Part shown: positions 26,930 through 32,410 of the stretch, piece after piece
Numbering within the stretch: the stretch's first letter is position 1
Layout of the letters: each line of letters begins with the position of its first letter
Source: Pseudomonas protegens
Lineage (GTDB): Bacteria > Pseudomonadota > Gammaproteobacteria > Pseudomonadales > Pseudomonadaceae
Length of the DNA: 32,410 nucleotides
Reading direction: 5' to 3'
NCBI RefSeq assembly: GCF_003732485.1
Contig: NZ_MOAK01000088.1
Coordinates: 22,373-54,782 of the forward strand
Translations under genes and position numbers: made by a program
The notes under the pieces: model-generated
Told to the model about the DNA's origin: nothing
What the model saw: only the letters and a program-made list of their open reading frames with translations
Database searches by the model: none

Positions 26930-27020
26930 TGCCGACGGCAAGCGACAAGCGGCCAGCTGACAGGCGACCGCTTCAACACTTGCAGCTCGGAGCTGCTTCA
27001 CCCCCACGGACGTGTTTCAA

Positions 27021-28349
27021 GTGAATCAAAACTGGCATGGCACCCTGATTCGCCACCTGCTGCTGTTGATCACCGGCTGCCTGCTGGTGGGCCTGATCAG
27101 TGGTTACTACGGCTGGAGCCTGGCCGCCGGCCTGGGCATTTACCTGGCCTGGACCCTCAAGCAGCTGCTGCGCCTTCACGAATGGCTGCGCCTGCATCAG
27201 CCCGACGAAGCACCGCCCGACGGCTACGGCCTGTGGGGTGAGGTGTTCGACAGCATCTATCACCTGCAACGCCGCGACCAACGGGTGCGCGGGCGCCTGC
27301 AGGCGGTGATCGACCGGGTCCAGGAGTCCACCGCGGCCCTGAAAGACGCGGTGATCATGCTCGACAGCGACGGCAACCTGGAATGGTGGAACCGCGCCGC
27401 CGAGACACTACTGGGCCTCAAGACTCCCCAGGACAGTGGCCAGCCGGTCACCAACCTGGTGCGCCATCCGCGCTTCAAGGAATATTTCGAACAGGACAGC
27501 TACGCCGAACCGCTGGAGATCCCCTCCCCGGCCAACGACCGGGTACGCATCCAGCTGTACATCACCCGCTACGGCAACAACGAGCACCTGATGCTGGTGC
27601 GCGACGTGACCCGCATCCACCAGCTGGAACAGATGCGCAAGGACTTCATCGCCAACGTGTCCCACGAGCTGCGCACCCCGCTGACGGTGATCTGCGGCTA
27701 CCTGGAGACCCTGCTGGACAACGTCGAGGAAGTGAATCCGCGCTGGAGCCGTGCCCTGCAGCAGATGCAGCAGCAAGGCGGACGCATGCAGACCCTGCTC
27801 AACGACCTGCTCTTGCTGGCCAAGCTGGAAGCCACCGACTACCCCTCGGACAATCAGCCGGTGCCCATCGATGGGCTGCTGCAATCGATCAAGAGCGATG
27901 CCCAGGCCCTGTCCGGGGAGCGCAACCAGCGCATCACCCTGGAAGCCGACGCCTCGGTACAGCTCAAGGGCAGCGAGGCGGAACTGCGCAGCGCCTTCTC
28001 CAACCTGGTGTTCAACGCGGTGAAGTACACCCCGGCCGAAGGCAATATCCGCATCCGCTGGTGGGGCGACGAACAGGGCGCGCACCTGAGCGTGCAAGAC
28101 TCCGGGATCGGCATCGACAACAAACACCTGCCGCGCCTCACCGAACGCTTCTACCGCGTGGATTCGAGCCGCAACTCCAATACCGGCGGCACCGGCCTGG
28201 GCCTGGCCATCGTCAAGCACGTGCTGCTGCGCCACCGCGCACGCCTGGAAATCAGCAGCGTACTGGGCCACGGCAGTACTTTTACCTGCCATTTCGCCCC
28301 GGCCCAGGTTAAAAAAACCGCAGCAGGCAGCCTGACCGAACAGCGCTGA
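27021..28349 (+). CDS. phoR: phosphate sensor histidine kinase PhoR
   Basis: Inner-membrane kinase/phosphatase for PhoB. It has two close membrane helices (about 10-45), a PAS domain (about 95-195, 'DAVIMLDSDGNLEWWNRAAETLLG'), the dimerisation/phosphoacceptor helix with His in 'FIANVSHELRTPLTVI' (His215 from this start) and the ATPase domain with 'NLVFNAVKYTP' (N box), 'DSGIGID' (G1) and 'GGTGLGLAIVKH' (G2). Two GTG starts are in frame, 27012 and 27021; I prefer 27021 because GGA lies ten bases upstream. Phosphate is sensed through Pst/PhoU, which should lie beyond the right edge. An 82-bp gap with a short GCAGCT/AGCTGC hairpin separates it from phoB. Confidence 0.95.
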   Translation: MNQNWHGTLIRHLLLLITGCLLVGLISGYYGWSLAAGLGIYLAWTLKQLLRLHEWLRLHQPDEAPPDGYGLWGEVFDSIYHLQRRDQRVRGRLQAVIDRVQESTAALKDAVIMLDSDGNLEWWNRAAETLLGLKTPQDSGQPVTNLVRHPRFKEYFEQDSYAEPLEIPSPANDRVRIQLYITRYGNNEHLMLVRDVTRIHQLEQMRKDFIANVSHELRTPLTVICGYLETLLDNVEEVNPRWSRALQQMQQQGGRMQTLLNDLLLLAKLEATDYPSDNQPVPIDGLLQSIKSDAQALSGERNQRITLEADASVQLKGSEAELRSAFSNLVFNAVKYTPAEGNIRIRWWGDEQGAHLSVQDSGIGIDNKHLPRLTERFYRVDSSRNSNTGGTGLGLAIVKHVLLRHRARLEISSVLGHGSTFTCHFAPAQVKKTAAGSLTEQR

Positions 28350-28466
28350 CCGTGGCTTGCCCCTAGGCAATCGCCCTGTCAGCCGCTACATTGCGTAGCT
28401 TGTGCCTGCCCTCCAGGCACCGCCTTTCCTTCTTTTTCGAATACACGGAACCCGCAAAACTCCATC

Positions 28467-29807
28467 ATGGACCCTTCCCCTGGTTTTACCCTCGCGTCTC
28501 TGTTCGCCGACTTCGGCATGATTCTTTTTGCTCTGATCCTGGTCCTGCTCAACGGTTTTTTCGTTGCCGCAGAGTTCGCCATGGTCAAACTGCGCTCGAC
28601 CCGGGTCGAGGCCATCGCCCACAAGAACGGCTGGCGCGGGCAGATCCTGCGCACCGTGCACAGCCAGCTCGACGCCTACCTCTCGGCCTGCCAGCTGGGC
28701 ATCACCCTGGCCTCCCTGGGCCTGGGCTGGGTCGGTGAGCCGGCGTTCGCCCACCTGCTGGAGCCGCTATTGGGCGCCGTAGGCGTGAACTCCCCGGAAG
28801 TGATCCGCGGCGTGTCGTTCTTCACCGCGTTCTTCATCATTTCCTACCTGCACATCGTGGTTGGCGAGCTGGCACCCAAGTCCTGGGCGATCCGCAAGCC
28901 CGAGCTGCTGTCGCTATGGACGGCGGTGCCGCTGTACCTGTTCTACTGGCTGATGTACCCGGCCATCTACCTGCTCAACGCCAGCGCCAACACCATCCTG
29001 CGCATCGCCGGCCAGGGTGAGCCCGGTCCGCACCACGAGCACCACTACAGCCGCGAAGAACTCAAGCTGATCCTGCACTCCAGCCGCGGCCAGGACCCCA
29101 GCGACCAGGGCATGCGCGTATTGGCCTCGGCCGTGGAAATGGGCGAACTGGAAGTGGTGGACTGGGCCAACTCCCGGGAAGATCTGGTCAGCGTCGAATT
29201 CAATGCGCCGCTCAAGGAAATCCTCGCCCTGTTCCGCCGACACAAATTCAGTCGCTATCCGGTCTACGACAGCGAGCACAACGAGTTCGTCGGCCTGCTG
29301 CACATCAAGGACCTGCTGCTGGAACTGGCGGCCCTGGACCATATCCCCGAGTCATTCAACCTGGCTGAACTGACCCGCCCGCTGGAGCGCGTGTCGCGGC
29401 ACATGCCGTTGTCGCAGCTGCTGGAACAGTTCCGCAAGGGCGGTTCGCACTTCGCCCTGGTGGAAGAAGCCGATGGCAAGGTCATTGGCTACCTGACCAT
29501 GGAAGACGTGCTGGAAGTGCTGGTGGGCGATATCCAGGACGAACACCGCAAGACCGAGCGCGGCATCCTCGCCTACCAGCCGGGCAAGCTGCTGGTGCGT
29601 GGTGACACGCCGCTGTTCAAGGTCGAGCGCCTGCTGGGCATCGACCTGGACCATATCGAAGCCGAAACCCTCGCCGGCCTGGTGTACGAAACCCTGAAAC
29701 GGGTGCCGGAAGAGGAAGAAGTGCTGGAAGTCGAAGGCCTGCGCATCATCATCAAGAAGATGAAGGGACCGAAGATCATCCTGGCCAAGGTGTTGATGCT
29801 GGATTGA
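28467..29807 (+). CDS. CNNM/CorC (HlyC) family membrane protein with CBS domains
   Basis: The 446-aa protein has an N-terminal DUF21/CNNM transmembrane domain (about 1-190: 'LVLLNGFFVAAEFAMVKLRSTRVE', 'CQLGITLASLGLGWVGEPAF', 'HIVVGELAPKSWAIRKPE'), a pair of CBS domains (about 215-340: 'FSRYPVYDSEHNEFVGLLHIKDLL', 'FALVEEADGKVIGYLTMEDVLEVLVGDI') and a C-terminal CorC_HlyC domain. Relatives are implicated in Mg2+/Co2+ efflux or membrane maintenance; 'hemolysin' in older names is misleading. It is downstream of phoR by 117 bp and followed by a hairpin, so it may be a separate transcript. Confidence 0.93.
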   Translation: MDPSPGFTLASLFADFGMILFALILVLLNGFFVAAEFAMVKLRSTRVEAIAHKNGWRGQILRTVHSQLDAYLSACQLGITLASLGLGWVGEPAFAHLLEPLLGAVGVNSPEVIRGVSFFTAFFIISYLHIVVGELAPKSWAIRKPELLSLWTAVPLYLFYWLMYPAIYLLNASANTILRIAGQGEPGPHHEHHYSREELKLILHSSRGQDPSDQGMRVLASAVEMGELEVVDWANSREDLVSVEFNAPLKEILALFRRHKFSRYPVYDSEHNEFVGLLHIKDLLLELAALDHIPESFNLAELTRPLERVSRHMPLSQLLEQFRKGGSHFALVEEADGKVIGYLTMEDVLEVLVGDIQDEHRKTERGILAYQPGKLLVRGDTPLFKVERLLGIDLDHIEAETLAGLVYETLKRVPEEEEVLEVEGLRIIIKKMKGPKIILAKVLMLD

Positions 29808-29824
29808 CGGGCCATTCGGCCCGT
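29807..29824 (+). terminator. hairpin at the end of the CNNM gene
   Basis: ACGGGCC (29807-29813) pairs with GGCCCGT (29818-29824) around a four-base loop, directly on the stop codon. There is no strong T-run. It is followed at once by a solitary REP, and the next gene is convergent. Confidence 0.6.
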
Positions 29825-29849
29825 TCGCCGGCAAGCCGGGTCCTGCAGG
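29824..29849 (-). repeat. solitary degenerate REP
   Basis: TTCGCCGGCAAGCCGGGTCCTGCAGG is an inverted single Pseudomonas REP with the CCGGC-AA-GCCGG stem. It has no partner nearby. It fills the convergent gap between the CNNM gene and the M23 peptidase gene. Confidence 0.75.
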
Positions 29850-29855
29850 CGCAGG

Positions 29856-30752
29856 TTATTTTTTGCCCAGGGCAAAATTCGGCAGATCCCCCAGGGGCTG
29901 ATTGAACTGATAGGGAATCGACACCAGCCCCAGCCCTGTATTGCGCTGTACCACGAAATGCAGGTGCGGCCCGCTGCTGTTGCCGGTATTGCCCGACAAC
30001 CCCAACGGGCTGCCTAGCGCCACCCGCTGCCCTTCCCGCACGCTGACCGAACCTTGCTTGAGGTGCAGGTACACGCCCATGGTGCCGTCGTCGTGCAGCA
30101 CCCGGACAAAGTTGCCCGCCGGGTTGTTGCCCCGGCCGTTCTGGGCATTCTCGGTCTTCACCACCACCCCGCCCCTGGCGGCGATGATCGGCGTGCCCAC
30201 GGGCATGGCGATGTCCATGGCATAACGGCTCCTGGGACCGAAATGGCTGTATTGGCCATTGGCGCCCTGGGTCAGGCGAAACGGCCCGCCACGCCAAGGC
30301 AGCGGGTAGCGATAGGCCTGGCTGACCCCTGCCGGGTCCCCCAGGGAGTAACGGAACCTGGGGACATAGCTCAAGGGCTGATCGGCACGAACTGCCGTGA
30401 GCAGCGCCAGGCGCTGCCTGCTGCGGGCCGGCAGCACCTGGCGGATCGGCCGCCCGGGCGCTCCGCTGACGTTGTGCACACCGGCAAAACCCAACTCGAT
30501 CTCCACCGGCGCGTAGAGGTCGTTGCGCACATATACCGCGTCCCCGCCCTTGTGCTTCTGGATATCCAGGCGCACCTGACGCTCCAGGTGTTCTTCCATG
30601 CGATCGCGAAACACGAACGCCTGGGCTCCCGGCGAAGGCCGGTCGCTGTAGGACACCACGCCATTGGCGTCGATGGACTTGTAGACCGTCATCGCCGCCA
30701 GCGACGTGGCAAGCATGGACAGTCCGCACAACAACAGCAGGCGCACAAACAT
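29856..30752 (-). CDS. exported M23 (LytM) peptidase with DUF4124 domain
   Basis: The 298-aa protein has a signal peptide ('FVRLLLLCGLSMLATSLAA'), then a DUF4124 segment ('MTVYKSIDANGVVSYSDRP'), a middle beta region and a C-terminal M23 domain ('SHFGPRSRYAMDIAMPVGTPIIAARGGVV' with His and Asp zinc ligands, and 'GPHLHFVV' with the last two His ligands). Such enzymes cleave peptidoglycan peptide cross-links in the periplasm or activate amidases. The start at 30752 gives the signal peptide directly; a longer in-frame ORF from 30848 adds residues with no support. The order CNNM-M23-PilZ-like matches my memory of P. aeruginosa PA5362-PA5364. Confidence 0.92.
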   Translation of the reverse strand: MFVRLLLLCGLSMLATSLAAMTVYKSIDANGVVSYSDRPSPGAQAFVFRDRMEEHLERQVRLDIQKHKGGDAVYVRNDLYAPVEIELGFAGVHNVSGAPGRPIRQVLPARSRQRLALLTAVRADQPLSYVPRFRYSLGDPAGVSQAYRYPLPWRGGPFRLTQGANGQYSHFGPRSRYAMDIAMPVGTPIIAARGGVVVKTENAQNGRGNNPAGNFVRVLHDDGTMGVYLHLKQGSVSVREGQRVALGSPLGLSGNTGNSSGPHLHFVVQRNTGLGLVSIPYQFNQPLGDLPNFALGKK

Positions 30753-30813
30753 TGGGCAGCTTCTTGGCAGGTTATGCAGCCACGCTAACAGCCGGATATG
30801 GAGCTTGTGTGAA

Positions 30814-31128
30814 TCAGGCCGGCACCAGGGGTTCCAGGTCTGGGCCATCGAAGCGCAGATCCACCCCCAGCTGGGCCGCCTCGCAGAGATTGATCAGGGC
30901 ATCGAGGGAGAACTTGTTGATCTTGCCGCTGAGCACGTCGTTGAGCCGTGGCTGGGTGATCTTGAGACGCTTGGCCGCCTCCTTCTGCGAGAGGCCCCAG
31001 GCTTGCACGGTCTTGCCCAGTTCGAGCATCAGCTTGGCCCGCAGGCGCATGTTGGCGGCTTCCTGGGGAGTGGCCTCAAGGGCATCCCAGACACTGGTGA
31101 ACCGCTGATTAACCGGTGAATCAGTCAT
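30814..31128 (-). CDS. higA: HigA-type XRE antitoxin
   Basis: The 104-aa protein has a helix-turn-helix of the HTH_37/XRE type in its centre ('LSQKEAAKRLKITQPRLNDVLSGKINKFSLDALINLCEA', about residues 46-85). It would neutralise the toxin encoded immediately upstream and repress the operon. Its ATG overlaps the toxin stop by eight bases, the usual toxin-first higBA arrangement. The pair is inserted between two genes that are neighbours in P. aeruginosa, which suggests acquisition. Confidence 0.9.
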   Translation of the reverse strand: MTDSPVNQRFTSVWDALEATPQEAANMRLRAKLMLELGKTVQAWGLSQKEAAKRLKITQPRLNDVLSGKINKFSLDALINLCEAAQLGVDLRFDGPDLEPLVPA

Positions 31129-31456
31129 GGCGTGAACCTGCTTCCTGATATCTGGCGCGAGCCAGTTCGATATCCCGCGCTTCGGTCTTGCGGGTGGTCT
31201 TGCGCACCGCGTGCAGCACATAGATGGCTGCCGGCCGCCTGACCACGTAGAACACCCGAAACGCCCCTGAATCCTCATGGACCCTGATCTCGAAAACACC
31301 CGGACCGATGGTTTTCACCGACCTGCAATCGTAGGGCTGTTCACCCTGCTGCAGCAGATCCAACTGGAAACCGGCGGCCCGACGGGCATCTTCAGGGAAA
31401 GCCCTGAGATCCCTGAACGCACTCCCGACAAACACCACATCCTTGTGCCTGGGCAT
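31121..31456 (-). CDS. higB: HigB/RelE-superfamily toxin (Gp49-like)
   Basis: The 111-aa protein has the DUF891/Gp49-like RelE fold pattern: 'VVFVGSAFRDLRAFPEDARRAAGFQLDLLQQGEQPYDCRSVKTIGPGVFEIRVHEDSGAFRVFYVVRRPAAIYVLHAVRKTTRKTEARDIELARARY' carries the basic 'FRVFYVV...LHAVRKT' strand pair and a C-terminal helix typical of ribosome-dependent mRNA interferases. The ATG at 31456 has GGAGAAG upstream; an in-frame ATG-like start further upstream (31486) adds ten residues without family support. Its last bases overlap higA. Confidence 0.88.
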   Translation of the reverse strand: MPRHKDVVFVGSAFRDLRAFPEDARRAAGFQLDLLQQGEQPYDCRSVKTIGPGVFEIRVHEDSGAFRVFYVVRRPAAIYVLHAVRKTTRKTEARDIELARARYQEAGSRHD

Positions 31457-31575
31457 CGAACTTCTCCTGTTCCTGACCAGGAGCAAGGCTAATCAAGACT
31501 GCCGAGGCCGGCCGTGCCGGGTTGTTTCAAGGCATGGCCGCAAGCATCGAATGACGTGGAGCGCTTCCTGCAATC

Positions 31576-31593
31576 TATATCCAAACAGATATA
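31576..31593 (-). promoter_or_regulatory. candidate palindromic operator upstream of higBA
   Basis: TATATC-CAAACA-GATATA is a perfect 6-bp inverted repeat with a 6-bp spacer in an AT-rich patch, about 120 bases upstream of higB. On the leftward strand, TTGCCC with a 17-base spacer before GGATAT could be the -35/-10 pair, which this repeat would overlap. Autorepression by the HTH antitoxin is the natural guess. Confidence 0.45.
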
Positions 31594-31792
31594 AATCAAG
31601 GGCAAAAAAATCAATCGGACGTACGGCAGAAAGTATCGAGGGGTACGGCGAAGGCCTTGTGGCTTGAGGGTTACGGCCTATGTTGCGAGGGGTTCGCTCG
31701 ATAGCGGGATGGCGCAGCAACCCGCCTCAGCGCAAGGCAAAAATCCGCAACGGGAAAAGTGTTTTCCGCAGGTTTCCGCAGCCTCCATCCTC

Positions 31793-31874
31793 GTAGGAGC
31801 CGGCTTGCCGGCGAAGAGGCCCGCAAGCCTTGTGCTGCCCTTCCGGACGCCTTCGCTGGCAAGCCAGCTCCTAC
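31793..31874. repeat. REPIN copy 1
   Basis: An inverted REP pair: GTAGGAGCCGGCTTGCCGG at the left and CTGGCAAGCCAGCTCCTAC at the right, with about 40 bases between. It lies in the 556-bp stretch between higB and the PilZ-like gene, where apart from the candidate operator and the second REPIN I see no gene. Confidence 0.92.
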
Positions 31875-31913
31875 ACAGCAAGACGGCTTGTCGGGGACTC
31901 AGCACCTGCCACC

Positions 31914-31995
31914 GTAGGAGCCGGCTTGCCGGCGAAGAGGCCTTCAAGCCTTGTGTTGCCCTTGCGGGCGCCTTCGCTGGCAAGCCAGCTCCTAC
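31914..31995. repeat. REPIN copy 2
   Basis: A second pair with identical REP ends, 121 bases after the first. The inner sequence is also nearly the same (AAGAGGCC..CAAGCCTTGTG.TGCCCTT), so the two arose by tandem duplication and then diverged at a few positions. It ends 18 bases before the stop codon of the PilZ-like gene. Confidence 0.92.
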
Positions 31996-32012
31996 ACAGC
32001 GGACTGTGAGGA

Positions 32013-32410
32013 TCAGGCGCCGGGAACGAAGTGCTTCTGTGCGGTGCCGCGGGCGATCAGGCGGGAGATGTAGTCGAGCTTCTGGGCATCCTGGTCCACG
32101 AAGCGGAAAGTCAGCTGCAGCCACTCGCTGTCCGGCTTGGGTTCAAAGGCCACCACCGCATGCAGGTAGCCATTGAGCCGCGCCACTTCGGCGTTGTCGC
32201 CCTGCTCCAGGTCCAGCACCGCGCTCTCCAGCACCTGGGGCAGGCTGTCGCTGCGCTTCACCACCAGCAGGGCTTCCTTGATGCTCAGGGCCTTGATCAC
32301 ACACTGTTGATTGCCGCTGGACAGTCGCAGTTGGCCCTGGCCACGACCACCACCGGCCGCTGCCGCAGGCGCCGGGGCCTTGACCGGAGGGCTGTTGAGC
32401 AAACCGCGGG
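32013..32410 (-). CDS. C-terminal part of a PilZ-like domain protein (truncated by window edge)
   Basis: The reading frame is open to the window edge, and the apparent TTG start at 32402 is probably internal. The visible ~132 residues have an Ala/Pro linker followed by a beta-rich domain: 'GQLRLSSGNQQCVIKALSIKEALLVVKRSDSLP' and 'VARLNGYLHAVVAFEPKPDSEWLQLTFRFVDQDAQKLDYISRLIARG'. This looks like a PilZ-type barrel, but the RxxxR and D/NxSxxG c-di-GMP motifs are not clear, so binding is doubtful. By synteny with P. aeruginosa PA5364 it may be the output end of a response regulator located upstream of phoU; this is from memory. Confidence 0.65.
   Translation of the reverse strand, partial: RGLLNSPPVKAPAPAAAAGGGRGQGQLRLSSGNQQCVIKALSIKEALLVVKRSDSLPQVLESAVLDLEQGDNAEVARLNGYLHAVVAFEPKPDSEWLQLTFRFVDQDAQKLDYISRLIARGTAQKHFVPGA

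Noticed and set aside
28370..28400. CTGTCAG-containing possible PHO box before the CNNM gene
   Set aside because: Only one half-site resembles the consensus and the second (TACATTG) does not.
31793..31995. regularly spaced repeats resembling a small CRISPR array
   Set aside because: The repeats are inverted REP pairs with similar inner sequences, not direct repeats with unique spacers, and no cas genes are present.

Overview
The window looks like a Pseudomonas chromosome of the P. fluorescens/P. protegens group. The evidence is high GC, strongly GC3-biased coding, Pseudomonas-type REP repeats (GTAGGAGC...GGCTTGC...GGCGAA), and a housekeeping gene order I recall from P. aeruginosa PA5348-PA5364: hup, rubredoxin reductase, rubredoxin, ubiC, ubiA, small secreted protein, phoB, phoR, CNNM/CorC protein, M23 peptidase.

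Positions 1-18688 are the right half of a type VI secretion system (T6SS) of the P. aeruginosa HSI-I class. A truncated leftward fha1/tagH is separated by a 391-bp divergent control region from the rightward operon tssA-tssB-tssC-hcp-tssE-tssF-tssG-clpV. After a REP pair follows vgrG and an effector module: an Eag chaperone, a 1479-aa prePAAR/PAAR-Rhs effector ending in an HNH/Endo VII-type (AHH-like) nuclease domain, and a probable immunity gene. No tagJ is present between hcp and tssE, where HSI-I has it. The hcp cistron is bracketed by two strong RNA hairpins.

Positions 18692-22008 run leftward and hold a second effector module: an Eag chaperone (probably TTG start), a 430-aa Tse6-like PAAR effector that keeps the two residues I associate with NAD(P)+ glycohydrolase activity (Gln333, Asp396), a Tsi6-like 94-aa immunity protein, and an unrecognised 87-aa downstream gene. 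Upstream of the chaperone lie two overlapping genes for small exported proteins of unknown role. One VgrG therefore sits beside two different PAAR-tipped effectors.

Positions 22097-32410 are conserved chromosome: an HU protein with a textbook terminator, the rubredoxin/rubredoxin reductase pair, ubiC-ubiA (first steps of ubiquinone synthesis), a small secreted-repeat protein, phoB-phoR behind a PHO box, a CNNM/CorC membrane protein, a DUF4124-M23 peptidase, a HigB/HigA-type toxin-antitoxin pair with a candidate palindromic operator, two tandem REPINs, and the 3' end of a gene for a PilZ-like protein (truncated by the window edge).

Together, ClpV, TssBC, Hcp, TssEFG and Fha1 make and recycle the contractile injection machine. 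VgrG carries either PAAR effector, the Eag proteins shield effector transmembrane segments before loading, and the immunity proteins protect kin.
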